Notes under the pieces: model-generated
Database searches by the model: none
What the model saw: only the letters and a program-made list of their open reading frames with translations
Told to the model about the DNA's origin: nothing
Shown here: one piece after another, positions 1 through 5,680 of the stretch
How positions within the stretch are numbered: position 1 is the stretch's first letter
Layout: each line of letters starts with the position of its first letter
Made by a program: the position numbers and the translations under genes
Assembly (NCBI GenBank): GCA_038222915.1
Contig: JBBRHH010000419.1
Location: 1 to 5,680 of the forward strand
DNA length: 5,680 nucleotides
Direction of reading: 5' to 3'
Source: JBBRHH01 sp038222915
GTDB taxonomy: Bacteria; Planctomycetota; Phycisphaerae; Tepidisphaerales; Tepidisphaeraceae

Positions 1-431
1 AGAATGGCCGCAAATATCTTTCTGATAGTAATCTGGACTGGGGTCAGGACGTTTCGCGGCTGGTTGACTACCTGAAGACGGAACAGAAAGGGCGGCCGTG
101 CACGATCAAGGTGGGCGGAGCCGATGTGGCCGATCTGCTGGTGACGCTGGGCATGCCGCCGCAACGACCGTGGGCGCAAGCCAATTTTGTGGACTACCAA
201 CTCGCTGAGATCACGCATCTGTACGGGGCGGACTATGGCATGACATTGCGCCGCCCGAAGGGATTGGTGGCGCTCAGTGCCGATGTCGAGATTCGGCTTG
301 AAGCGATTCGGCTTCTACCTGACGGCCATTTCGAGCTTCCGCCGGATTATTCGTGGGTGCGGAAATATCCGCTGGTGCAGAAGATCGGGCAATCGATTTC
401 GGTGTACGACCTGGGTGGCGACAAGCCGTAA
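1..431 (+). CDS. C-terminal part of a PMT/GT39-type membrane glycosyltransferase (5' end outside window)
   Basis: Only the last 142 codons are present, read from base 3 to the TAA at 429-431. Near the start is the motif DSNLDWGQD (bases 24-50), which I recognise from the soluble region after the transmembrane helices of lipid-carrier-dependent glycosyltransferases (PMT/GT39/ArnT-like). The end, with a YSWVRKYPLVQKIG stretch followed by SVYDL, also matches the usual C-terminus of these proteins, where a Y-x-W-L-R...RIGYSI-x-VYDL pattern is common. The family transfers sugars from polyprenyl-phosphate donors on the outer face of the cytoplasmic membrane. The catalytic N-terminal part and the membrane helices lie upstream of the window, so the substrate cannot be judged. 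The gene converges on a minus-strand gene, with 2 bases between the stops. The family call is fairly secure; the exact subfamily is not. Confidence 0.82.
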   Translation, partial: NGRKYLSDSNLDWGQDVSRLVDYLKTEQKGRPCTIKVGGADVADLLVTLGMPPQRPWAQANFVDYQLAEITHLYGADYGMTLRRPKGLVALSADVEIRLEAIRLLPDGHFELPPDYSWVRKYPLVQKIGQSISVYDLGGDKP

Positions 432-433
432 TA

Positions 434-1312
434 TCAGCGACGAACGAAATAGACGTTGATGTACGAGTAGATGAGCGAGAGCGCGGCGACGATGACGCTG
501 GCCCAGAGTGTGATCTTGAGGATGCGAATACGATTGGCGACTTCCTTGTCGCGCCAATCGGCGAGGCGTCGGTCGATTTCGTCCAATTTTCGGTCGATTC
601 GTGCCTCGATTTCGTCGAGCTTTTGATTGAGATATTGATCGGCCGATCGCTTGATGCGGGAAGTGATTCCGCCGAAGAGGCCAGCTTCTTCAATTTCTTC
701 CTTGATGCTGGCAGAACGTCCGGGTGCGGATGCTGGATCTGGCGGGTCTTCTCCCTGACCCGGAAGAAATTGATAAGCAGCAGTGTCGGCCTCGCCGAGA
801 ATTCTCGAGACTGCCGATCCAATCAGGCTGCGGCGCTTGCGGTTGAGCCTGGTGAAGAATCCTTCTTTGCGCTTGAGTCTCCGAATGAGGAGCGGAACAT
901 CGTCGGTGTCGTGCACGTCGACGCCGCGTAGATAACCCAGCACTTTCAGCCCGGCCTGGCTCAGCCCTCCAAAACGCATGCTCTTGATGCGGACGATCTC
1001 CACGGCGAGTTGTTCGCGGGTTGCATTGGCGGTGACGGGACGGCGTCCCCACTTCACGACGTCGAGCATTGCTTCACGATCCATTGATGCGATCAACTGG
1101 CGACGCTCGTGGATGGCTGCGACCAGGTGCTGACGGGATTGGTAAGCGTGTGCATCGAGCCCGAACTCCTCGGCCAGATTTTCCAATTCGTCCTTGGGAA
1201 GCTCGGAAAGCTGGCGCGAGGGGGCGGAGGTCTGCACGACGTCGGTGTCGACGGTCGCCGATTGGCCGTCGGGGAGCAGTTTCTGGGAGTTAGCGTCTGG
1301 GGTGGGGGACAT
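434..1312 (-). CDS. Tail-anchored membrane protein with SAP/Rho-N-like helical modules and a coiled coil (unknown function)
   Basis: This 292-residue protein is not one I can name. Residues 1-33 look disordered. Residues 35-75 (LSELPKDELENLAEEFGLD, then a helix ending in HLVAAIHERR) resemble a SAP/HeH or Rho N-terminal helix-loop-helix module. Residues 78-112 and 114-150 could be two more diverged copies, each ending in a helix (QLAVEIVRI; LLIRRLKRK). Residues 180-205 are Gly/Pro/Ser-rich linker. Residues 226-256 form a charged coiled coil containing two 11-residue repeats. Residues 264-286 form one hydrophobic helix, leaving a short NVYFVRR tail, so the protein should be anchored by its C-terminus with the bulk in the cytoplasm. 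It is last in the yggS operon. Its ATG overlaps the preceding gene by 23 bases and has no Shine-Dalgarno, suggesting translational coupling. SAP-like modules often bind nucleic acids, but binding here is inference. Confidence 0.85.
   Translation of the reverse strand: MSPTPDANSQKLLPDGQSATVDTDVVQTSAPSRQLSELPKDELENLAEEFGLDAHAYQSRQHLVAAIHERRQLIASMDREAMLDVVKWGRRPVTANATREQLAVEIVRIKSMRFGGLSQAGLKVLGYLRGVDVHDTDDVPLLIRRLKRKEGFFTRLNRKRRSLIGSAVSRILGEADTAAYQFLPGQGEDPPDPASAPGRSASIKEEIEEAGLFGGITSRIKRSADQYLNQKLDEIEARIDRKLDEIDRRLADWRDKEVANRIRILKITLWASVIVAALSLIYSYINVYFVRR
557..622 (-). repeat. Two tandem 11-residue (hendecad) coiled-coil repeats inside the tail-anchored protein
   Basis: Residues 231-241 (KLDEIEARIDR) and 242-252 (KLDEIDRRLAD) of the 292-residue protein repeat with an 11-residue period and share KLDEI. 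Hydrophobic residues fall on L, I and I/L positions in both copies. An 11-residue period is typical of coiled coils with little supercoil and fits a membrane-proximal oligomerisation stalk. It lies about 12 residues before the transmembrane helix. Confidence 0.7.
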
Positions 1313-1595
1313 GTAGGAGTTGTTGGATGTAGTCCATGGTAGCCTGAGCGCGCCACAGGATGAAGAAGGCGACGGTCAGCAGGATGCAGATCAGTACATC
1401 GCCCCAAAATGTTTTGAACCGAAGCCGGAGGCCGTGCACCAGCACATAGCGGCGCACCAGGGAGATGTAGCGGTCGCTGCCTGCCAGCCAGACATACCAG
1501 CCCCACAGCGATTGAAGTGTAATGACCGTGGCGTAGACCGTGGCGACGACGCCGAGGAAGAAGCGGAAGAATCTGAAGGGGTCATCGGCAAACAT
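1290..1595 (-). CDS. Small two-helix integral membrane protein, unknown function
   Basis: The frame encodes about 101 residues from the ATG at 1593-1595, which I chose over a TTG at 1617-1619. The TTG would add eight residues (MTLPSSPA) and would overlap the yggS stop as TTGA. Neither start has a recognisable Shine-Dalgarno. From the ATG, residues 12-38 are strongly hydrophobic (FFLGVVATVYATVITLQSLW) and residues 64-81 form a second helix (GDVLICILLTVAFFILW). A basic loop with several Arg and Lys (RYISLVRRYVLVHGLRLRFK) separates them. By the positive-inside rule this loop should be cytoplasmic, putting both termini outside. The gene sits between yggS and the tail-anchored protein gene, overlapping the latter by 23 bases. 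I recognise no family. Its conserved-looking neighbour may be its membrane partner. Confidence 0.75.
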   Translation of the reverse strand: MFADDPFRFFRFFLGVVATVYATVITLQSLWGWYVWLAGSDRYISLVRRYVLVHGLRLRFKTFWGDVLICILLTVAFFILWRAQATMDYIQQLLHVPHPRR

Positions 1596-1615
1596 TGCTG
1601 GAGAAGAGGGGAGCG

Positions 1616-2416
1616 TCAATCGCCTGATTTTCGAAGTTTGGCCTCGAGGTCGGGTTCGTCCATTGAATGGTCTTCATGATGTTCGCCGCCAAAAAGGGCT
1701 GTGCCGATGCGCACCATGGTCGCACCTTCAAGAATGGCGTCCTCAAAATCGTTGCTCATGCCCATGCTGATATGGCGAAGGTGCGCGCCGCCGATTTTGT
1801 GCCACTTCATTTCCTCGAAGATTTCGCGCGTGCGGCGAAAGGTTCCACGGGCTTCATCCGGGGTGTCGGTGAACGGCGCCATGGTCATCAAACCGACCAA
1901 CTGGAGGCCGGGCATGGTGTCCAACTGCTCTGCGAGGTGGACGGCCGCACCGACCGCGACGCCGAACTTGCTGCGTTCTTCGCTGGCGTTTACCTGCAGC
2001 AGCACGTTTATTCTTTTTCCGACCTTTGTTGCCTGGGCGTCGAGTTCTTCCGCAAGGCGGAGACTGTCGATGCTGTGAATGAAGTCGACAAGGGGCAACA
2101 CCTGCTTGATCTTGTTGCGTTGCAGGTGGCCGATCATGTGCCAGCGCAGGCGCGCCGGGACGCTGGCGTCGGATTGTTGCTGGCGCTTGTGGAACTCGTT
2201 GACCTGCGCGGTTTTCTGGGTCAGGACCTGGGCGCGGCTTTCGCCCAAATCGGCCACGCCCAGTTGCAGAATTTCGCGAATCTGCTCCGGGGCGGCGGTC
2301 TTGGTGACGGCGATGAGGGTTATCTCATTTACGTCACGGTTTGCCTTTGCACAGGCGCTTGCGATGCGTTGTTTGACTTCATCCAATCTTTCGGCGAGCT
2401 GCGATCTCTTGGCCAC
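1616..2416 (-). CDS. yggS: YggS/PLPBP-family pyridoxal 5'-phosphate-binding protein
   Basis: This 266-residue protein has the hallmarks of the YggS/YBL036C/PROSC family, fold-type III PLP proteins without known enzymatic activity that act in the cytoplasm in vitamin B6 homeostasis. Visible landmarks are VTKT with the PLP-binding Lys39, LGES at 58-61, WHMIGHLQRNK at 92-102, HSIDS at 114-118, QVNASEERSKFG at 141-152, GLMTMAP at 175-181, SMGMSNDFEDAI at 217-228 and RIGTALFG at 236-243. The usual length is about 230 residues. The excess comes from a polar insertion near 74-88 and an acidic or charged tail after 243. The start is GTG at 2414-2416, supported by a Shine-Dalgarno 6 bases upstream. 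It is the first gene of a tight operon with two membrane-protein genes. In many bacteria yggS lies beside membrane-protein genes such as yggT or by cell-division genes, but the neighbours here do not look like yggT. Confidence 0.95.
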   Translation of the reverse strand: MAKRSQLAERLDEVKQRIASACAKANRDVNEITLIAVTKTAAPEQIREILQLGVADLGESRAQVLTQKTAQVNEFHKRQQQSDASVPARLRWHMIGHLQRNKIKQVLPLVDFIHSIDSLRLAEELDAQATKVGKRINVLLQVNASEERSKFGVAVGAAVHLAEQLDTMPGLQLVGLMTMAPFTDTPDEARGTFRRTREIFEEMKWHKIGGAHLRHISMGMSNDFEDAILEGATMVRIGTALFGGEHHEDHSMDEPDLEAKLRKSGD

Positions 2417-2422
2417 ACACGA

Positions 2423-2429
2423 CTCCTTC
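2423..2429 (-). promoter_or_regulatory. Shine-Dalgarno of yggS that fixes a GTG start
   Basis: On the minus strand the sequence is GAAGGAG, followed by six bases and then GTG. This is the strongest ribosome-binding site in the minus-strand operon and supports the GTG start at 2416. The two downstream genes lack one. Confidence 0.8.
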
Positions 2430-2454
2430 TCAAGGGTTCCGTCCCGAGCGTGGC

Positions 2455-2482
2455 ATTATAGGGGGAATGGTGGATGTGACAA
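2455..2482 (-). promoter_or_regulatory. Sigma70-type promoter of the yggS operon
   Basis: Read on the minus strand, a -35 box TTGTCA (2477-2482, five of six to TTGACA) is separated by 16 bases from a perfect -10 box TATAAT (2455-2460). Transcription would start near 2448, giving a leader of about 32 bases containing the GAAGGAG ribosome-binding site. The placement just upstream of the first gene of the operon supports the call. Confidence 0.75.
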
Positions 2483-2495
2483 CGAAACCGTTTCG
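2483..2495. promoter_or_regulatory. 13-base perfect palindrome adjoining the -35 box; possible operator
   Basis: CGAAAC-C-GTTTCG is a perfect inverted repeat with 6-base arms around a single central base. It directly abuts the upstream edge of the -35 box of the yggS promoter. This position suits an activator or repressor dimer. The AAACCGTTT core loosely resembles operators of LacI/GalR-type regulators, but no regulator gene is in view, and a repeat this short can occur by chance. Confidence 0.35.
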
Positions 2496-2692
2496 GGACA
2501 TCTGAACATGGTCGAGTGCGCCGTAAGATTTGAGTGGGCCATACGACTGCGCTGGTGGACATTGGCGATTCTGGAGTAGTATTGGTTCTTTGACGCAAGA
2601 CTGCGGTGGATGACGGCGACTTTCGACATTTGATCGCGCTGTGGGAGACGTTCTGTTTGCATCGCACACGTCGTTTAACTTTTCATCCTTCA

Positions 2693-2721
2693 TTGACCGT
2701 CCCTTACGCCGGCCTTAGATT
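2693..2721 (+). promoter_or_regulatory. Sigma70-type promoter, predicted to give a leaderless mRNA
   Basis: A -35 box TTGACC (2693-2698, five of six to consensus) and a -10 box TAGATT (2716-2721, four of six, fitting TANNNT) are separated by the ideal 17 bases. The stretch before the -35 (2672-2692) is AT-rich, like an UP element. The -10 ends 7 bases before the ATG at 2729, so the transcript should start at 2728 or 2729. No Shine-Dalgarno is present in the few bases between. Confidence 0.6.
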
Positions 2722-2728
2722 GTCGGCC

Positions 2729-5509
2729 ATGCGCTATGCGCTCGCGGGGCTATTCCTTTTGACAATCTCGGGCGTTGCATTCGGACAAGCCGAAGGCACC
2801 GTCGAAAGTGTGGGTTTTGGCGGAAGCGGCTACTATCGGCCCAACTGCTGGACGCCGATGAAATTGTCGATCAGGCCGACCAGCACTGACATCGATTTTT
2901 ATAAAAAGCCGTTTCAGATCGAGGTGATCCAGGAAGATCTGGACAAGGATCGGGAGATATTTCGCGAGTTTGTCCAGTTGACGCCGATGGCGGGCGATTC
3001 GCGTGTGCCTCAGAAGGTTTGGACGTATTTCATTCCGCAGCCGAGTGGCTTGGGGGATCGGAGCGACCTGCCGCAAAAACTACGCGTCTATATATCGACC
3101 GCGGAGGGCCGGCGCATCTCGCAAATGGACGTTTCTGCGCTTGCGATCACGCAAGTCGATCCCGGCAATGATCATCGGGGAAGCCGCCTTGTGCTTGTTG
3201 TGCGGGAAGGAGGAAGCCAGGCGCGGTTGAATGTGTATGAGCCGGTTTCGGAACTGCGAGGCGTGGTGGAGGAGCCGCAGTTTCATACGCTTGGCGTGGA
3301 TGACCTTCCGGACAAGGCAATCGGTTATGAGGCGGTGGATGCGATGTTGTGGTTGAATGCCGATCCCACAGCAATGTCGGCCGACGCGTTAAAGGCGTTG
3401 ACGACATGGGTGCGTCAGGGCGGGCGGCTTGTGGTCTGTCAGAATCGCGACAAGTGGAAGCAGTTTACAAGCGGCCAATTCGGGGAAATGTTGCCCATCG
3501 CGTTTCCGGTCGACTATGCTGGCATCAAGACGTTTCCGGGCAGCCTTGAAAGGACGATGAAGACGGTCGATGCCAAGACTGGCGAGGAGAAATGGTCGAC
3601 GATCAATGACTTTTACGATGACGTGGGACTTAGGGCGCTACGCCAGCTTGGCGGAACCAACAGAGCCATTGTTGGCGCGAAGGAGAACGCGCCGTTTGTT
3701 TCGCGGAGGCGGATCGATTATTTCGCAGACGGCCAAATTCTGCCCCCTGAGCGTACCCCCAATGGCGGTGCACCCATTGGCGACCCGTGGAAGTCTCTTC
3801 GCTATGACGATTATCCGTTGGCGCAAGCTCAATTGAAGCCGCGGGCCAATGTGGATCTGTTTGCGGATGAAAAGGAAACTATTCCGTACCTTGTGCGATG
3901 GGCTTATGGCACGGGTTCAGTTACATGGGTGGCGCAGGATCTGGGCGACCCAATCTTTTTTGATAAATTTGATCAGTACGCGTCTTACGGGTGGACGGGG
4001 ATTTGGGACAAGATCTTTGACTGGCGAAACAAATCGTTTAGCGGACAGTCCACGCGGCTGCTTCAATCGCCGATGACTTCGAAGCCTGAATGGGAAAGAT
4101 ATCCAGTTAGCAACGGCCCGGATGTTGGGGGCGGGATGCGCAAAGGCATGGATCTGCCGAGCCGCGGCGCGGCACTTGTTACCCTGGCCGTGTTGTTTTT
4201 CATCGGCTACTGGGTGGTTGCGGGGCCCGGCAGCTTTGTCCTGCTGCACAAGCGAAAGCTGGCAACATTCAATTGGCCTGCGTTTGCCATTTGCGCCGTT
4301 GCGGCCACGGCTTTGACGGCGCTGGTTGTGAAGTTGGTGTTGCGGGGTTCGGCGGTAGCGGAACACGTGACACTGGTCCGCATGGCGCCCAATGAGGATA
4401 CGCTGATTCTCAGCAACTTTGGGTTGTTTATTCCGCGCGACGGTGCGCAAACGCTGGAATTGAAGGAGACCAATGCGACGGAGGGTTATGTCACGGCCTA
4501 TCCGTTGCATCCGCAAAAAGTCAAGAACGATGACGGCGGTTTTCTTGCCAACCTTGAATATCACGCTGATGTTCCACCGATCAAACCTGACGAGAAGAGC
4601 CCGCATCCGACCCTGACGGTTCCATACCGGAGCACGTTGAAGAAGTTTCAGGCCAAGGTTGTTGTTAAATCTCTGCCGGCGGTGAGCGGCGAGCTGCGCA
4701 TGGTGCCGGATCCGAAGGTTGTAACCAAGGGCCGTGGCACCGATCCGCGCGGCAAGCTGAAGAATGAAACGGGCCACGATTTGCACGACGTTTATTTCGT
4801 GTGGCGAAAGCAGGAGGCGGACGGCTCGTACTTTCATGCGGATGTTGTGCTGAATATGCCGGACTATGATGATCGCAGGACGGCGGCATGGAAAAAGGAT
4901 GAAGTCGTCGATCTTTCGTATCTGCTTTTCGAGGATCCAAAAGACGACACGAGCGGGGCCGCTTCCAACGTCGGCTCCAAACGCGCGAAACAGCACGATC
5001 GCCGATGGGGCCTGGTGGACTTTAATTCCGCAAGCATTGGAATTGTTAAAGACTGGTACGACGAAATCCCGGCGGCGGATGAACTGGAGAGTCTGGACAA
5101 AGGGGCGCTGTTTCTCGGATTATTCAGCCGGCTTCCACCTTCACGAATCGACGATAATCAAAATGGCCGGAAGGAACTGCGGCGGCTGGAAGGCAGGCAA
5201 TGGGATGCTTCCAATATCGTGAGTGCGGGCAACCTGCTGATCCTGGCGCGGTCGGAGCCAAAGAGCCCGCTTCCGTTTGCGCTGGAAGTCGAGGGGGAGA
5301 AGGTCGCGGGCGAAGGCACGATATATTACCAGATCGTGGTGCCGATCGACCGAAGCAAAGCGCATGTGTTGCCGCCGACGGCGACGCAGCCAGCGGAAAC
5401 GGATGATGCGACAACGCAGCCGACGAGCAGGCCAGTGAAACCGAAGGAATTGTTGGAAAAACGACCGTTGCCTGTGGGGCCAGAAGGCCCTGGCGGCAAC
5501 CAGGAGTGA
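2729..5509 (+). CDS. Large exported protein with a GATase1-like region and two central transmembrane helices, partner of an ABC transporter
   Basis: The frame from ATG 2729 encodes 926 residues. I chose this start because it begins a good signal peptide (MRYALAGLFLLTISGVAFG, cleavage near residue 19) and lies just below a promoter. A longer frame from GTG 2606 lacks this logic. Residues 20-190 look like beta-rich extracytoplasmic sequence. Residues 195-260 (AMLWLNADP, then LKALTTWVRQGGRLVV) resemble the class I glutamine-amidotransferase-like fold seen in Gld/DUF4350-type proteins, with no visible catalytic Cys. Two hydrophobic helices follow at about 480-505 and 516-538, joined by a short basic loop (HKRKLATFNW) that should be cytoplasmic. 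Residues 540-880 are a second extracytoplasmic part. The tail (883-926) is rich in Thr, Gln, Pro and Glu with TQP repeats. An ABC ATPase gene follows after 6 bases, so the two are probably one operon. I infer, but cannot show, that the protein is an accessory or substrate-handling component of an ABC-2-type system. I do not recognise a named family. Confidence 0.88.
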   Translation: MRYALAGLFLLTISGVAFGQAEGTVESVGFGGSGYYRPNCWTPMKLSIRPTSTDIDFYKKPFQIEVIQEDLDKDREIFREFVQLTPMAGDSRVPQKVWTYFIPQPSGLGDRSDLPQKLRVYISTAEGRRISQMDVSALAITQVDPGNDHRGSRLVLVVREGGSQARLNVYEPVSELRGVVEEPQFHTLGVDDLPDKAIGYEAVDAMLWLNADPTAMSADALKALTTWVRQGGRLVVCQNRDKWKQFTSGQFGEMLPIAFPVDYAGIKTFPGSLERTMKTVDAKTGEEKWSTINDFYDDVGLRALRQLGGTNRAIVGAKENAPFVSRRRIDYFADGQILPPERTPNGGAPIGDPWKSLRYDDYPLAQAQLKPRANVDLFADEKETIPYLVRWAYGTGSVTWVAQDLGDPIFFDKFDQYASYGWTGIWDKIFDWRNKSFSGQSTRLLQSPMTSKPEWERYPVSNGPDVGGGMRKGMDLPSRGAALVTLAVLFFIGYWVVAGPGSFVLLHKRKLATFNWPAFAICAVAATALTALVVKLVLRGSAVAEHVTLVRMAPNEDTLILSNFGLFIPRDGAQTLELKETNATEGYVTAYPLHPQKVKNDDGGFLANLEYHADVPPIKPDEKSPHPTLTVPYRSTLKKFQAKVVVKSLPAVSGELRMVPDPKVVTKGRGTDPRGKLKNETGHDLHDVYFVWRKQEADGSYFHADVVLNMPDYDDRRTAAWKKDEVVDLSYLLFEDPKDDTSGAASNVGSKRAKQHDRRWGLVDFNSASIGIVKDWYDEIPAADELESLDKGALFLGLFSRLPPSRIDDNQNGRKELRRLEGRQWDASNIVSAGNLLILARSEPKSPLPFALEVEGEKVAGEGTIYYQIVVPIDRSKAHVLPPTATQPAETDDATTQPTSRPVKPKELLEKRPLPVGPEGPGGNQE
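5467..5500 (+). promoter_or_regulatory. Imperfect intercistronic stem-loop just before the ABC ATPase ribosome-binding site
   Basis: GTTGCC (5467-5472) pairs perfectly with GGCAAC (5495-5500). Inside, after a 2x2 mismatch, two G-U pairs and GGGCC (5477-5481) with GGCCC (5486-5490) close an AGAA tetraloop. It lies in the last codons of the large gene and ends one base before AGGAG at 5502. No U-rich run follows, so it is not an intrinsic terminator. It could tune translation of the ATPase gene or protect mRNA ends. Coding constraints (Gly/Pro codons) could also produce it by chance. Confidence 0.4.
5502..5506 (+). promoter_or_regulatory. Shine-Dalgarno of the ABC ATPase gene
   Basis: AGGAG sits nine bases before the ATG at 5516 and overlaps the last sense codons (CAG GAG) of the large gene, so translation of the two genes is probably coupled. 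Confidence 0.7.
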
Positions 5510-5515
5510 GTTGAT

Positions 5516-5680
5516 ATGGCCGCTGTTATTAAGACGGTCAATCTGACCAAGCGCTATGGGACGCTGGTGGCGCTGTCGAATCTCAATCTGGAGATTAGCG
5601 AGGGCGACTGCTTTGGATTCATCGGGCCAAACGGCGCCGGAAAGACGACCACGATCAAGATCCTGGCCACGCTGCTTCAG
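5516..5680 (+). CDS. ABC transporter ATP-binding protein, N-terminal 55 residues (cut by window end)
   Basis: The frame starts at ATG 5516 and runs off the window. Its sequence is a typical ABC nucleotide-binding domain start. It has an aromatic A-loop residue Tyr14 in LTKRYG, the strand VALSNLNLEI, and the Walker A motif GPNGAGKT at residues 37-44 followed by TTIKILATLL. The pattern is closest to the ABC-2/CcmA/GldA-like ATPases that power export or membrane-remodelling complexes. The Q-loop, signature and Walker B motifs lie beyond the window. The start is supported by AGGAG nine bases upstream. The gene follows the large exported-protein gene by 6 bases, implying a shared operon, probably with a permease gene downstream, which I cannot see. 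Confidence 0.93.
   Translation, partial: MAAVIKTVNLTKRYGTLVALSNLNLEISEGDCFGFIGPNGAGKTTTIKILATLLQ

Larger units (their letters stand above)
2417..2728. other. Divergent intergenic region between the yggS operon and the large exported protein gene
   Basis: These 312 bases separate two divergent transcription units. The left edge carries the yggS promoter, palindrome and ribosome-binding site. The right edge carries the predicted promoter of the large gene. Between about 2496 and 2692 I see no convincing coding frame, RNA gene, terminator or repeat. An in-frame GTG at 2606 could extend the large protein by 41 residues, but the added residues are charged and would bury the signal peptide. Confidence 0.6.

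Noticed and set aside
353..931. 192-codon plus-strand frame spanning the convergent junction
   Set aside because: It overlaps the glycosyltransferase end and runs antisense to the tail-anchored protein gene, whose coiled coil and membrane helix are coherent. There is no ribosome-binding site or motif.
1596..1619. TTG start at 1619 for the small membrane protein
   Set aside because: It is not excluded, since it gives a TTGA overlap with the yggS stop. I prefer ATG 1595 because neither has a ribosome-binding site and TTG is the rarer start.
1667..2461. 264-codon open frame on the plus strand across yggS
   Set aside because: It lies antisense to an unmistakable YggS family gene and has no recognisable motifs. 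It is a codon-bias shadow.
2496..2692. Small RNA or short gene in the middle of the intergenic region
   Set aside because: I saw no promoter-terminator pair, no ribosome-binding site with a plausible short frame, and no strong stem-loop.
2606..2728. Upstream extension of the large protein from GTG 2606
   Set aside because: It would place 41 charged or polar residues before the signal peptide and has no Shine-Dalgarno. The predicted promoter lies downstream of this GTG, so ATG 2729 is preferred.
3917..4996. 359-codon open frame on the minus strand inside the large exported-protein gene
   Set aside because: It is antisense to a gene with clear signal peptide, membrane helices and operon context. 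Its product is rich in Arg, His and Gln with no domain pattern, as expected from the reverse of GC-biased codons.
5467..5515. Intrinsic terminator between the large gene and the ATPase gene
   Set aside because: The stem-loop is real on paper, but no T-run follows. The next gene starts within 16 bases with its own Shine-Dalgarno, so termination here is unlikely.

Overview
The window reads as an ordinary chromosomal segment of a moderately GC-rich bacterium. Planctomycetota, perhaps the Phycisphaerae, is my best guess. The reasons are weak: a very large secreted or membrane-anchored protein of unknown function, a Thr-Gln-Pro-rich C-terminal tail, and few strong Shine-Dalgarno sequences. No RNA gene, CRISPR array, insertion sequence or phage gene was seen.

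Left part (1-2416): the window opens with the 3' end of a plus-strand gene for a membrane glycosyltransferase of the PMT/GT39 type. It is recognised by its DSNLDWGQD motif and its VYDL C-terminus. It converges, with only 2 bases between the stop codons, on a minus-strand three-gene operon. In order of transcription the operon encodes a YggS/PLPBP-family pyridoxal-phosphate-binding protein, a small two-helix membrane protein, and a 292-residue protein with SAP/Rho-N-like helical modules, a coiled coil and a C-terminal membrane anchor. The genes overlap or nearly abut. A good sigma70-type promoter (TTGTCA-N16-TATAAT) and a clear Shine-Dalgarno precede yggS.

Middle (2417-2728): a divergent intergenic region of 312 bases. 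It holds the minus-strand promoter with a 13-base palindrome touching its -35 box. On the other side is a plus-strand promoter (TTGACC-N17-TAGATT) placed so that transcription would begin at or next to the ATG of the next gene, suggesting a leaderless mRNA.

Right part (2729-5680): a 926-residue exported protein with a GATase1-like region and two central transmembrane helices, followed after 6 bases by the start of an ABC transporter ATPase (Walker A visible, gene cut by the window end). A 34-base imperfect stem-loop lies at the very end of the large gene, one base before the Shine-Dalgarno of the ATPase gene. The pairing suggests an ABC-2-type or Gld-like transporter complex in which the large protein is an extracytoplasmic partner, but that role is inferred from context only.

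I found no convincing new biological system. The most interesting points are the predicted leaderless promoter, the intercistronic stem-loop, and the membrane-anchored SAP-like protein in the yggS operon.
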